The position numbers and the translations under genes are program-made. The notes under the pieces are model-generated. The model was not told the DNA's origin. It worked only from the letters and a program-made list of their open reading frames with translations, and ran no database searches. 64,000 nt of DNA, taken from the IMG/VR virus record IMGVR_UViG_3300018065_000011, positions 186,001-250,000 of that record. One strand, given 5' to 3'. Shown piece by piece: positions 8,998 through 17,329 of this stretch. Source of the DNA: a virus. Position 1 is the first letter of the stretch. Every line of letters starts with the position of its first letter.

Positions 8998-9981
8998 ATG
9001 CGTGCCATCCCGTGTCCTATTTCTCCACAGGAGCTTGAACAGCTTTATCGAGTAGAGAAACTCACTGACGAGCAGATTGTCGAACGCATCGGTGAGGAGG
9101 CGACGGTCAAGCGTGTTCGATCGTGGCGTAAGCGGTTTGGCATTCGCACGCTTCATCGATGGGAGCGTTACGATGTGCCGCTGATTGAGGGGCGACTCAA
9201 GTCTTTGCTAGTTGGCTCAATGCTCGGTGATGGGAGGCTCGTTTACAGGACGCACGCAACCCACTACACGGAGAACCATGAGGAGGCTCAGAAGGCTTAT
9301 CTTGAGTGGAAAGTCGCTCAATGGGGGTCGTCCTGGGTGCGTACGGAGCCCAAGCCCAGTGTCAAGAAGAAGGATGGGAAAACCTACCGTTCATGGCGAT
9401 TCAACACGGTCGCCCATGCGATTCTGAATGATTGGCAAGCGCTTTTCTACGAACGGCGTGATCGCGGCTGGAAGCGTCTTGTCTCTGAGATCGTGGATCA
9501 TGTAGACGAATTCGCGCTGGCCATCTGGTACCTCGATGATGGTTCTGCGGGATGGTGGCCTGACATCATATTCGGTGCGGATGGGGAAAGCCGCAAGGTT
9601 GCGTGGGCCATCTTTGAAAAGTTCGGTCTCAAACCTCGGTGGCGGTTGGCGAAAGAGATGGCGGGTCGGGAGACAGGTACCTTTCACATGGAACGCGAAG
9701 ACACTGCCGAGAAATTTCTCAACATTATCACACCACATGTCCCGGTCTGCATGGCGTGGAAACTCAGGGGTTTCGGTTACAACAGCGGTCGAAACAACAT
9801 CATCAAGGGCAAGCTCGATTCCGAGGTCTTACGGGAGTTTGCGGCCGAGGGAATTCCAATTCGGCGCATAGCAAAGATTCTTGGGGTTGGTAGCTCCACG
9901 GTGGATCGCTATCTTCGGAAAAATGGGATCGAGCATCCCCGGACCAAGGGGAATCCAAACCATCGGAGAACCCATGTCTAG
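8998..9981 (+). CDS. Free-standing LAGLIDADG homing endonuclease 1
   Basis: 327 residues from ATG 8998. An N-terminal HTH-like segment (LTDEQIVERIG...RVRSWRKRFGI) is followed by two LAGLIDADG-type motifs, LLVGSMLGDGR and ALAIWYLDDGS, each carrying an acidic catalytic residue, and by a C-terminal HTH (IRRIAKILGVGSSTVDRYL). A double-motif monomer should recognise a long asymmetric site. It sits after the capsid terminator behind a TAGGAT element and overlaps the HNH gene by 8 bp. Confidence 0.88.
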   Translation: MRAIPCPISPQELEQLYRVEKLTDEQIVERIGEEATVKRVRSWRKRFGIRTLHRWERYDVPLIEGRLKSLLVGSMLGDGRLVYRTHATHYTENHEEAQKAYLEWKVAQWGSSWVRTEPKPSVKKKDGKTYRSWRFNTVAHAILNDWQALFYERRDRGWKRLVSEIVDHVDEFALAIWYLDDGSAGWWPDIIFGADGESRKVAWAIFEKFGLKPRWRLAKEMAGRETGTFHMEREDTAEKFLNIITPHVPVCMAWKLRGFGYNSGRNNIIKGKLDSEVLREFAAEGIPIRRIAKILGVGSSTVDRYLRKNGIEHPRTKGNPNHRRTHV

Positions 9982-10768
9982 CTCGACTGACGCACTTCGA
10001 AAATATCGTGAGGGATTGCGTGGAACGGCTAAGTATCGTGAGATGCGGGAGTATGATTGGGATCGGGTCCGGGCCGATCCTGCCAAGCATGCCAAGCGAA
10101 GTAAGACCAAACGAATCAAGCATGCTCGACGGATGGAGGAAGACTCTGACTACAAGACCAAGGTGTTGGCGGGAAGTAAGAGAGCCAACGCTCGTTTGAG
10201 AGAGCTTCCTGAGCATGAACGCTCTGCCAAACTCCACAAGTGGCGTTTGAAGAGCAGCTATGGTCTTACGCCTGAAGACTACGAGGAGCTTTTGGCTTCT
10301 CAGGGGAATGCCTGCGCGATCTGCCAGACCAAAGAGCCTGGCGGTAAGCGTAAGGTCTTTTCTGTAGACCATTGCCATGAGTCGGGAAAAATCCGGGGGC
10401 TTTTGTGTGCTGGCTGTAATCTGGGGTTGGGTAAATTCAAGGATGATCCTGAGCTGCTTTGTTCAGCCATCGCCTATCTGAAAGCAGCAGAAGGAAAGCC
10501 GTCTCCTGAGGATATGCTTCATACAGTCACCTGTTCTGATTGTGGGAAGCGGTGGAAGACCAGGAGAGTCAGAGGATTGGTTTGTCCAGAGTGCGAGGAA
10601 AAGCGGGCTCAGGAACGAGAGCGGCGTTGGAGGTTGCGTAGAACCAAACAGTGTCCCACATGCGGTGGTGGGTTTGTGGATGAAACGCAGGCCAACAACC
10701 GTAAGTACTGTTCTTCTCTGTGCTTGGCCAAGGCACAGGCTGTGCGTCGGAAGGAGCGGGATGCGTAG
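9974..10768 (+). CDS. HNH endonuclease, recombination endonuclease VII type
   Basis: 264 residues from ATG 9974, overlapping the upstream stop. The core at ~100-170 has ACAICQTKEPG, SVDHCHESGKIRGLLCAGCN and LGKFKDDPELL, the zinc-binding and DH catalytic pattern of T4 gp49-type endonuclease VII, common in phage homing enzymes. The C-terminal part adds two further zinc ribbons (CSDCGKRW..CPEC and CPTCGGGF..YCSSLC), which could read target DNA. It lies between two LAGLIDADG genes, so a homing role is more likely than Holliday-junction resolution. Confidence 0.88.
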   Translation: MSSSTDALRKYREGLRGTAKYREMREYDWDRVRADPAKHAKRSKTKRIKHARRMEEDSDYKTKVLAGSKRANARLRELPEHERSAKLHKWRLKSSYGLTPEDYEELLASQGNACAICQTKEPGGKRKVFSVDHCHESGKIRGLLCAGCNLGLGKFKDDPELLCSAIAYLKAAEGKPSPEDMLHTVTCSDCGKRWKTRRVRGLVCPECEEKRAQERERRWRLRRTKQCPTCGGGFVDETQANNRKYCSSLCLAKAQAVRRKERDA

Positions 10769-11936
10769 CAAGAGGCCACCGCGAGAAGTCTTGGAGAGCT
10801 TGGTCGCGGAGCTTTTGACGCAACAGCAGATTGCTGGTCGTTATGGTGTGGCTCAGGTAACGGTGAGTCGCTGGCTGCGGCATTATGGGATTGAGGCGTT
10901 GGGTAAGACGGGGAAGATTGATCGGGAGCTGCCGCCTCTGACCGCGATTCAGCAGGCGCTCGTCGTGGGATCTTTGTTGGGGGACGGGACGATGAGTGCT
11001 CCCAGCTTTCGCACGGCACGGATTGCGGAGGGGCATGCGCTCAAGCAGCGGGAGTACACGGATTGGAAGGCCGGCATCATGGGATCTTACGTGTCCAATC
11101 AGTATGAGGCTACCAAACGGAAGGACGGCAAGACGTACAAGGCGTGGTGGTATTCGTCTCGGACGACGACTCGGCTGCGTCCTTTTTACGATATGTTTTA
11201 CGGCAGCGGGCACAAGGTGTTTCCGAAGCAGTTACCTGAGTTGATGACGCCTTTTGTGCTTGCCGTGTGGTACATGGATGACGGGAGCCGGTGGGGGAGG
11301 TACTACCCACGCATCTCCTACGGCCTGGATGCTCAGGGTCTAGACCGAGCTTTGGAGGCTTTGGCGATGTTGGGTTTGTCTCCAAAGGTATACACGAGCA
11401 AGAAGGGGCGCACGCTTCATTTTCCGGGGCAAGATGATCTTTTCTTTAGCTTGGTCCGAGAGCATGTGCATTCGTGTATGGTTTACAAGCTGCCTCTTGA
11501 GCGTGTCCGAAAACGTTATGTGTTTGTTGCGGAGAGGCAGGATCGGAGGCCCGAGTTTATTTCTGCCCTGACGCCGGAGCGTTTGCGGAAGATGTACGAA
11601 GGCGACCTGATGACGGATGGGGAGATTGCTGTTTGTGTTGCCAAGCGCTTTGGTGTTTCTCCGTTTCGTGCGGAGACTGTGCGGAGAGTCCGAAAGAAGT
11701 GGGGTATTCCGGCCATGACGAGTCAGGAACGGAAAGAGAGGAGGCGTGGGACTGCTCCGCGATTGACTGGCTTGACACGGAAGGTTTTGGAACGTTTGTA
11801 CGTCGAGGATTTGCTAAGCGACACGGAAATTGGGAGAATCTACGGCGTGAGCAAGACGCCGATTCGGGCACGACGCAGGGCATACGGGATTTTGGCCATT
11901 TCCAAGGCAGAACGAGCCAGGTTGAGGTTGGGTTGA
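10761..11936 (+). CDS. Free-standing LAGLIDADG homing endonuclease 2
   Basis: 391 residues from ATG 10761, which overlaps the HNH stop and follows AAGGAG. N-terminal HTH (QQQIAGRYGVAQVTVSRWL), motifs ALVVGSLLGDGT and LAVWYMDDGSR, and two C-terminal HTH-like segments (GVSPFRAETVRRVRKKWGI and IGRIYGVSKTPIRARRRAYG). It resembles endonuclease 1 in layout but has an additional HTH. Confidence 0.88.
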   Translation: MRSKRPPREVLESLVAELLTQQQIAGRYGVAQVTVSRWLRHYGIEALGKTGKIDRELPPLTAIQQALVVGSLLGDGTMSAPSFRTARIAEGHALKQREYTDWKAGIMGSYVSNQYEATKRKDGKTYKAWWYSSRTTTRLRPFYDMFYGSGHKVFPKQLPELMTPFVLAVWYMDDGSRWGRYYPRISYGLDAQGLDRALEALAMLGLSPKVYTSKKGRTLHFPGQDDLFFSLVREHVHSCMVYKLPLERVRKRYVFVAERQDRRPEFISALTPERLRKMYEGDLMTDGEIAVCVAKRFGVSPFRAETVRRVRKKWGIPAMTSQERKERRRGTAPRLTGLTRKVLERLYVEDLLSDTEIGRIYGVSKTPIRARRRAYGILAISKAERARLRLG

Positions 11937-11981
11937 ACGGCATGCTTCAAAAAATCGTGAGGGATTGCGTATGAGGAAGTG
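11937..11981 (+). repeat. Remnant of HNH gene start: 17-bp direct repeat
   Basis: ATCGTGAGGGATTGCGT at 11954-11970 is an exact copy of 10005-10021 near the start of the HNH gene, and the surrounding bases (CTTC, A-run) also match. Translated, both read REGLR. The copy has no HNH gene behind it, so it may be a relic of another endonuclease copy or mark an insertion boundary. Confidence 0.6.
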
Positions 11982-13226
11982 ATGAGCGACGGATCGTTCA
12001 AGCGGTTTCTCGGGATTTCCGTTCTGGAGGCAGCGCGTCAGCGTATCTCTTGGACATTTGATGTGTTTGAGAAGATCTGCGTTTCGTTTTCGGGCGGGAA
12101 GGATTCGGGGGTCATGTTGCATCTTGTCATGGACGAAGCCATCAAGCGGGGTCGGAAGGTTCATGTCATGTTCATCGACTGGGAGGCGCAATACGATCTC
12201 ACGATCAGCTACGTGCGGGATTGTTTCAAGCTGTATGAGGAGCACATCATTCCCTATTGGGTGTGTCTCCCGTTGACGACCACGAATGCGGTCAGCGTAT
12301 ACGAGCCCGAGTGGGTTTGTTGGGACCCGGCCAAGAAGGATTTGTGGGTACGTCCGCTGCCTGAGGGTGTGATATCAGATCCTCGCGGGTTTCCCTTCTA
12401 CGAAGACAAGATGACATTCGAGGACTTTGTCCCAGAATTCGGCGAGTGGTTTGGCCAGGATGCCGGCTCCGCCGCGTGTCTGATTGGTCTTCGGTCTGGG
12501 GAGTCGTTGAATCGGTTTCGGACGTTGATTAGCGATCGGAAGGTGACCAAGGATGGGAGGCAGTGGACGACCAAGGTAGGGCAGCCGGGGACGTTCAATG
12601 TCTACCCGATCTATGATTGGCAAACGAAAGACGTTTGGACATATTACGGGGCGTTTGAGAAGCCGTACAATCGGTTGTATGATCGGTTTTACCAGGCTGG
12701 GTTGTCGCTGCACCAGATGCGGATTTGCGAGCCCTATGGAGATGAGCAGCGCCGGGGCTTATGGTTGTTTCACGTGATCGAGCCACAGACGTGGAGCCGC
12801 ATCATGGCCCGTGTTGCGGGGGCGAATTCCGGCGCCTTGTATGCTGGCGAGCGTGGAAACATCTTGGGAAATCAGAAGGTCACGCTACCTGATGGTCATA
12901 CGTGGAAATCGTTTACGATGATGTTGCTCGATACGATGCCGCAGGCGACGGCTGAGCATTACAGGAACAAGTTTGCGGTCTATCTCAAGTGGTACAAGGA
13001 CCACGAGGGTTTGGACGACGTACCTGATTCCGTGCCTGGTGATACAGGGTCGCGGGATGTGGGGTCTTGGCGTCGGATGGCGCGTTGCATCTTGAAAAAC
13101 GACTTCTGGGCAAGTAGTTTGAGTTTCGGTCCTCAGAGAAATTCGGCGTACAAGAAGTATCAAGATCTCATGAAACGCAGGCGCAGAGAGTGGGGTATTT
13201 TTGCAGAGACGGTGACAGATGAGTAA
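11982..13226 (+). CDS. IbrA-like PAPS-reductase-family protein (DUF3440 type)
   Basis: 414 residues; ATG 11982 chosen over GTG 11979 for its AGGAAG site. The PP-loop motif SFSGGKDSGVMLHLV (~34-48) binds ATP or PAPS-type nucleotides in the adenosine-phosphosulfate reductase superfamily. FIDWEAQYDLTISYVRDCF and IGLRSGESLNRFR match the DUF3440 family (E. coli IbrA). An IbrB-like ParB gene follows two genes down, the known partnership. The biochemical role of the pair is unsettled; in E. coli ibrAB activates eib genes. Overlaps the next gene by 8 bp. Confidence 0.85.
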   Translation: MSDGSFKRFLGISVLEAARQRISWTFDVFEKICVSFSGGKDSGVMLHLVMDEAIKRGRKVHVMFIDWEAQYDLTISYVRDCFKLYEEHIIPYWVCLPLTTTNAVSVYEPEWVCWDPAKKDLWVRPLPEGVISDPRGFPFYEDKMTFEDFVPEFGEWFGQDAGSAACLIGLRSGESLNRFRTLISDRKVTKDGRQWTTKVGQPGTFNVYPIYDWQTKDVWTYYGAFEKPYNRLYDRFYQAGLSLHQMRICEPYGDEQRRGLWLFHVIEPQTWSRIMARVAGANSGALYAGERGNILGNQKVTLPDGHTWKSFTMMLLDTMPQATAEHYRNKFAVYLKWYKDHEGLDDVPDSVPGDTGSRDVGSWRRMARCILKNDFWASSLSFGPQRNSAYKKYQDLMKRRRREWGIFAETVTDE

Positions 13227-13641
13227 CGTCCAATTGACTCTGATCGAGGGTGACCGGGATCGCGAGTTTTACGCGGATATGGGTCCTTTCTTTGCGAGCG
13301 CCGAGGTAAGTAAAGAGCTTGGTTCGCCCCTTTATGATGAAGCGGGATCTTTTTGGGTGATTGCCCGGAAGGCCAAGAAGGTCGTGGGGTGGTCCGTGTT
13401 TCGGATTCGGAAGGACGGAGTTGCTGTGTTTGATTGGACCTACGTGGTGCCGGAATGGCGACAGGAGGGCTTGTGGGAGCGGCTTTACGATTTCAAGATG
13501 GACTGGTTGCGTGAGCGCGGGGTGGCGCGCGTGAATACCGCAACCAGTGATGAGGACATGCAGAGGGCGTTCAAGAAGCGCGGGTGGCGCGTCCGGCGCG
13601 AGAAGGGAGCTTGGTTGTTTTACGAGAGGGAGGTGTTCTGA
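13219..13641 (+). CDS. GNAT-family N-acetyltransferase-like protein
   Basis: 140 residues from ATG 13219. The pattern FWVIARKAKKVVGWSVFRI, DWTYVVPEWRQEGLWERL, WLRERGVARVNTATSD and FKKRGWRV follows the GNAT fold, with the acetyl-CoA loop partly changed (RQEGLWE instead of RGxGxG/A). It is sandwiched between the IbrA- and IbrB-like genes with stop/start overlaps, so it is probably part of the same activity. Substrate unknown. Confidence 0.7.
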   Translation: MSNVQLTLIEGDRDREFYADMGPFFASAEVSKELGSPLYDEAGSFWVIARKAKKVVGWSVFRIRKDGVAVFDWTYVVPEWRQEGLWERLYDFKMDWLRERGVARVNTATSDEDMQRAFKKRGWRVRREKGAWLFYEREVF

Positions 13642-14291
13642 TGTCTGAGACGCTTCTGGCGCGCGCGGAGGAGCTTTTTGCTGAGCTAGACGTCATGGGC
13701 CTTGAGGAGCGTGTGGAGGCTCTCAATGGTCTACGGAAGCTCCTACATGCTCATAGTCCGTTTCGAGAGGAGCCTGTGGACTGTCTCCAGTGGGTACCGG
13801 AGAAGGGGGTCAGGGCCAACTCTTACAATCCCAACGTCGTGTCTCCCGTGGAGATGGAGCTTTTGGCCCACTCGATCAAGTCGGATGGGTACACGCAGCC
13901 AATTGTCGGCTTTTATACGGGGGGCGAGTATGAGGTTGTGGATGGGTTTCATCGGAATCGGGTGGGGAAGGAGGATGGTGAGATTCGGGAGCGCATTCAC
14001 GGGTACTTGCCGCTGGTAGTGATCAACGAGGAGCGCAGGGGGATCAGGGATCGGATGGCGGCGACAATTCGTCACAATCGTGCTCGGGGGCGGCACCAAG
14101 TCAGCGGGATGGCTGAGATTGTGGTTGAGTTGTCACGACGCAAGTGGAAGGATGAGCGTATTGCGAAGGAGCTTGGTATGGACCCTGATGAGGTCTTGCG
14201 GCTCAAGCAGATTACCGGACTTGCTGAGGCTTTTCGGGATCGAGAGTTTTCCAAGGCGTGGGAGCCTGAGCTTGACGGAGGCGACACATAA
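13641..14291 (+). CDS. IbrB-like ParB/Srx-fold protein
   Basis: 216 residues from ATG 13641, abutting the GNAT stop. The ParB N-terminal core is clear: MELLAHSIKSDGYTQPIV, EYEVVDGFHRNRV (the GxHR-type nucleotide motif) and RMAATIRHNRARGRHQV. A helical HTH-like region follows (RIAKELGMDPDEVLRLKQI). This is the family found beside DUF3440 proteins (IbrB). ParB-fold domains bind CTP or ATP; whether this one acts on DNA or protein is unknown. Confidence 0.82.
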   Translation: MSETLLARAEELFAELDVMGLEERVEALNGLRKLLHAHSPFREEPVDCLQWVPEKGVRANSYNPNVVSPVEMELLAHSIKSDGYTQPIVGFYTGGEYEVVDGFHRNRVGKEDGEIRERIHGYLPLVVINEERRGIRDRMAATIRHNRARGRHQVSGMAEIVVELSRRKWKDERIAKELGMDPDEVLRLKQITGLAEAFRDREFSKAWEPELDGGDT

Positions 14292-14292
14292 T

Positions 14293-14302
14293 GGGGTAAG
14301 AT
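14293..14302 (+). promoter_or_regulatory. GGGGTA-type -10 element, leaderless spacing
   Basis: GGGGTAAGAT; its TAAGAT hexamer ends six bases before GTG 14309. The same geometry recurs at 16984, 17883, 29172 and 52921 (see findings). No -35 match is seen. Confidence 0.45.
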
Positions 14303-14308
14303 CTCGTT

Positions 14309-14533
14309 GTGGGGCAGAGCCTACCCAGACTCCTCACCCGTCAACAGATCGCGGCACTTCGCGATGGGGATCTCATCAAGTGGTACAGGAAGTTGAAGTT
14401 TGTTCGGCAGGAGGGTTTGGACGGGAGTTTCTCGACGCCCAAGAGGGCGCGGTGGTGTTACCATGAGGCGCGGAGGGAGATTGGGCGGCGGGGTCTGCGA
14501 GAGTACGAGACGACGGAGAACGTGAATGGCTGA
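14309..14533 (+). CDS. Hypothetical small basic protein
   Basis: 74 residues, GTG 14309, immediately behind a GGGGTAAGAT element. RQQIAALRDGDLIKWYRKLK and ARWCYHEARREIGRR suggest a compact helical protein, possibly nucleic-acid binding. It overlaps the next start by 8 bp. No family recognised. Confidence 0.6.
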   Translation: MGQSLPRLLTRQQIAALRDGDLIKWYRKLKFVRQEGLDGSFSTPKRARWCYHEARREIGRRGLREYETTENVNG

Positions 14534-15035
14534 GGTTGACGATCTCAGAGCGGAGAATGAGAAGCTCAAGGGCGAGCTTGCTGATGCCGTGGAGCGAGCG
14601 AAGTTGTTTCTGGCCCAATTGCACACGCGTTGCCCCGTGTGCCAACCGAACGGGACCCCGCAACTGCTTGAGATTGAGGAACAGTGCAGTCGCCTAGCGG
14701 CAGCGCTGAAAATGATGGCAACGGCGGCTGTGGCCGTACTCGCGGAACATGTCCGTCCTAAGATGACGCGCCAAGAGGCGCGTCGGGTTTTTGAGGACGC
14801 TCTCGCCGACAATCCTGTGCCGAAGGTGTGTGCCGTTTTCTCTGCTCCACACGACGTGGGGCTTTCCACGCGCGTCTTGCAGAAGTGGCTCGATTCAGGG
14901 GAGACTCCTGCTGATGCGCCTCCCGTGATTGAGGTTGTCCGTGAAGTCTTACGCCTGAGAATGATACTTCGGGACGCGCAGGAAGGTCTCTCCACTGAGA
15001 TGCGGTCGTGGGGAGAAGCTCCTTACAGCGACTAA
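14526..15035 (+). CDS. Hypothetical coiled-coil protein
   Basis: 169 residues from ATG 14526. It starts with a coiled coil (DDLRAENEKLKGELADAVER) and has a CPVCQPNG segment near residue 36. The rest is helical without recognised motifs. Part of a run of overlapping small genes. Confidence 0.6.
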   Translation: MAEVDDLRAENEKLKGELADAVERAKLFLAQLHTRCPVCQPNGTPQLLEIEEQCSRLAAALKMMATAAVAVLAEHVRPKMTRQEARRVFEDALADNPVPKVCAVFSAPHDVGLSTRVLQKWLDSGETPADAPPVIEVVREVLRLRMILRDAQEGLSTEMRSWGEAPYSD

Positions 15036-15046
15036 GGAGATGGATG

Positions 15047-15286
15047 ATGCGATCCCTCGAAATCGCGGACAAGCTCAGCAGTCAGGACAAGGCGCTCTTG
15101 GTTTTCATGTGGAGTTTCGACGGCGAGTTTCGACCCGCAAGTGAGGCGCAATTCAGTAGCGTTGAGCGTTTCATGAAGTGCAAGTGTGTATGGGGCAGCG
15201 GCGAGCCTGTAGGTTCGCACTGTGAGATCAGCGATCTCGGGAAAGAGGTTGCCAGGGCCGTGCAGGAGAAACACGATGTGCGATGA
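15047..15286 (+). CDS. Hypothetical small protein
   Basis: 79 residues; ATG 15047 (or 15044) behind TAAGGAG. RSLEIADKLSSQDKALLVFMW at the N-terminus and a pair of Cys near residue 47; resembles short phage proteins of winged-helix size, but nothing decisive. Overlaps the next gene. Confidence 0.55.
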   Translation: MRSLEIADKLSSQDKALLVFMWSFDGEFRPASEAQFSSVERFMKCKCVWGSGEPVGSHCEISDLGKEVARAVQEKHDVR

Positions 15287-15494
15287 GTGGCTGCCGGTTG
15301 ATCTAGCCCATTTCGAGGGCGTGCAGGAGAGTCGAGACGTTTGGAAGAAGCGGGCAACGTGGTTTGAAAGGGCGTTGCGGAAGCTCAAAGCGTCAATGCC
15401 AGGCGATACGCCGCAACGCGGATTCCTGATCGCGATCATCGACACCGCGCTCGCTGTAGAAACGGGCCATGAGCAACGAGATAATGAGGTATAG
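15276..15494 (+). CDS. Hypothetical small protein
   Basis: 72 residues from ATG 15276, which lies inside the upstream gene and follows GCAGGAGAA. Helical (SRDVWKKRATWFERALRKLK) with a hydrophobic C-terminal helix. Overlaps the downstream start at 15469. Unknown function. Confidence 0.55.
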   Translation: MCDEWLPVDLAHFEGVQESRDVWKKRATWFERALRKLKASMPGDTPQRGFLIAIIDTALAVETGHEQRDNEV

Positions 15495-16011
15495 GGAGAT
15501 GGACACAGACGAGAAAGTGACAATTGAGGAATCGCCGCGCCCGGAAACGGAAGAGGAAGAGAAAGCCTATTTTCTCAGAGCTTTTCGAGACGCGCTTGAG
15601 GAGATCTCGTATATTCTCCGGCTTCCTGGCTCCCCGGACTTGGTCGTTGATACAGTCGCGGGCGTGCGGAAGCTGGTTGCTGAAAACTCGGCTTATAGAG
15701 GTAAGAAGGAGGAGCATGCTCACGCTTCGACTCCAACGTGCCGTTTGTACGAACGAGTTGAGACGGGGATTGCTGCGGTCGATTCTGCTTTGGCTGGAGA
15801 CATGATCGAGTGCAATCGCAAGACATCAACCTGGGAAGACGAGGCTCGGCGCGCGGTTAATGTCTTGGCTCGCGAGATCGTTGAGACGACGCGGTGGGTG
15901 GACATCATTGATCTCGTGAACGCGATTCGGCACATCCGGCGGGAGACGGAGCAGCACCAAGCGGAGGCAGAGCATCTATCCGCAGACGGGACTGAGAAGA
16001 CCGATGGTTAA
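15469..16011 (+). CDS. Hypothetical helical protein
   Basis: 180 residues from ATG 15469. Acidic N-terminus (ESPRPETEEEEKAYFLRAF), then two helical stretches. No recognised domain. The stop overlaps the next ATG (16004) by 8 bp. Confidence 0.6.
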   Translation: MSNEIMRYREMDTDEKVTIEESPRPETEEEEKAYFLRAFRDALEEISYILRLPGSPDLVVDTVAGVRKLVAENSAYRGKKEEHAHASTPTCRLYERVETGIAAVDSALAGDMIECNRKTSTWEDEARRAVNVLAREIVETTRWVDIIDLVNAIRHIRRETEQHQAEAEHLSADGTEKTDG

Positions 16012-16405
16012 GCGCTACAGCATCAACCCGGTGGACGTTTGTTTGGTCGAGGATTCTGATGGGGACTATGTGCTCGCAACCGACTACGCTGCCGTGGAGG
16101 AGCGGGCAGAGCAGCTACGGCAGTGGGTTCACGATTGTCAAGCTGGCATGTACATCAACTGCGTCTACTGCGGACATCGCTATGGCCCGGATGATGAAGT
16201 GCCTGCGACGATGGCGGAGGTTCTCAAGGAGCACATCGAGCAGTGTCCTGAGCATCCGATGTCGGCGTTGAAAGCCGAACGAGACCAATTGGCTGAGGAG
16301 AATGCGTTGTTGCGTCGTGCGTTGTTGTCTGAGGAGGAGTTGACCAAGGAGGAGCAGGAGATGGTGAGGAAGCTGGAGGCCGTTATCGCGTCTCGGAAGG
16401 AGTGA
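16004..16405 (+). CDS. Conserved phage zinc-finger-like protein
   Basis: 133 residues from ATG 16004. The signature NCVYCGHRYGPDDEVPAT followed by EHIEQCPEHP gives a C-C-H-C zinc site that I recognise from many small phage and bacterial hypothetical proteins. A C-terminal coiled coil follows (LKAERDQLAEENALLRRALL). Function unknown. Confidence 0.7.
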   Translation: MVKRYSINPVDVCLVEDSDGDYVLATDYAAVEERAEQLRQWVHDCQAGMYINCVYCGHRYGPDDEVPATMAEVLKEHIEQCPEHPMSALKAERDQLAEENALLRRALLSEEELTKEEQEMVRKLEAVIASRKE

Positions 16406-16410
16406 ATGTC

Positions 16411-16584
16411 ATGAAATCGACACCTAAGTGGTTGATTGTCTTGGCTATCGCATTGGTGGGACTGGTGGGGCTCATTGGCGACTGGGGGCTCGCGATTCAT
16501 TTTGGGTTGCACATGATGTTGGCGGTTGTGGTCGTGATTGGGTTAGGTCTTGTGTGCCTGGACATCAGGAAGGGAGATAGGTGA
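16411..16584 (+). CDS. Small membrane protein
   Basis: 57 residues from ATG 16411 (GGAAGGAG upstream; a GTG at 16402 is possible). Two hydrophobic stretches (WLIVLAIALVGLVGLIG and HMMLAVVVVIGLGLVCL) make a likely inner-membrane hairpin. The last codons lie in a 26-bp sequence repeated at 17692-17717. Confidence 0.65.
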   Translation: MKSTPKWLIVLAIALVGLVGLIGDWGLAIHFGLHMMLAVVVVIGLGLVCLDIRKGDR

Positions 16585-17003
16585 TGCAGAAGCCATGTGC
16601 TGACGCGGGAGTCGGTTCGGAGAAACAGGCCGGCACGAGCTGGCGCGGCCGTCATTTCCTGACGGGGATGCCGCTGGAGGGCACGCTCTACCCGGACTTC
16701 CCGTCGCTCCTCGCGGCGTTGAGGTCGCTCTCCGTGGAGGTGTTTTCGCACGACTACCCGTCGCAGGATCCCGACGAGAGGTCCTTCGGGTTCGAGGAGG
16801 TGAGAGAGGGCTGGGAATCCGTGCTCCATCTTGTGCCCGTCGCCGCTCTCCGCGGAGAGGAGACGACGGGGCGCTTCAGGCCCGAGGCCGTTGAGGCCGA
16901 CCCCACGGTTGACGGGCTGGAGTTTCTGATGGGGACGCCGGAGGGTCGGAGTCGCGTCGCGAAGATTCTCAATCGGGACAAGAGGGGTAGACTGACGGTA
17001 TGA
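16584..17003 (+). CDS. Hypothetical protein
   Basis: 139 residues from ATG 16584, overlapping the previous stop. Starts with SWRGRHFLTGMPLEGTLYPD; GC-rich codon use, no recognised domain. The 3' end contains a GGGGTAGACT element that may drive the following gene. Confidence 0.6.
   Translation: MQKPCADAGVGSEKQAGTSWRGRHFLTGMPLEGTLYPDFPSLLAALRSLSVEVFSHDYPSQDPDERSFGFEEVREGWESVLHLVPVAALRGEETTGRFRPEAVEADPTVDGLEFLMGTPEGRSRVAKILNRDKRGRLTV
16984..16993 (+). promoter_or_regulatory. GGGGTA-type -10 element
   Basis: GGGGTAGACT inside the 3' end of the upstream gene; TAGACT ends six bases before ATG 17000, so a transcript starting at the usual distance would be leaderless. Confidence 0.4.
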
Positions 17004-17284
17004 GGCGACCGCAGGTGCTTTTAGTTGGAGGTCTCTACGACGGAGATCCTTTGGATTACCTTCTCGCGAGCGACGCTTCGACACGTCTCGTGGACGCGCA
17101 CGCGATTTTTGGGCGGAGTATGAAGGCATTGAGGGATGCGGGCTACGAACAGACCACGTTGGACCGCTACACGCGGGAGGCGTTGGGTGTTGCTGCGTAT
17201 GATGCCTCCGATTATCCGCGGCTTTTACGTGAAAACTACGAACGCCTTGTTCGGGTCACGGCCAAGTGGGTCGAAATCCGATGA
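17000..17284 (+). CDS. Hypothetical protein
   Basis: 94 residues from ATG 17000. QVLLVGGLYDGDPLDYLLAS at the start, then helical with several Tyr. Unknown; no domain recognised. Confidence 0.6.
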   Translation: MRRPQVLLVGGLYDGDPLDYLLASDASTRLVDAHAIFGRSMKALRDAGYEQTTLDRYTREALGVAAYDASDYPRLLRENYERLVRVTAKWVEIR

Positions 17285-17329
17285 GCGTTGAGGCGGACGA
17301 CCGGGGCAGCAGAAGCGGTAAGGTTTTGT

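Noticed and set aside
8998-11936. Group I intron carrying the homing endonucleases
   Set aside because: The endonuclease genes stand between complete genes, after the capsid terminator, and no split host gene or intron core was recognised on either side.
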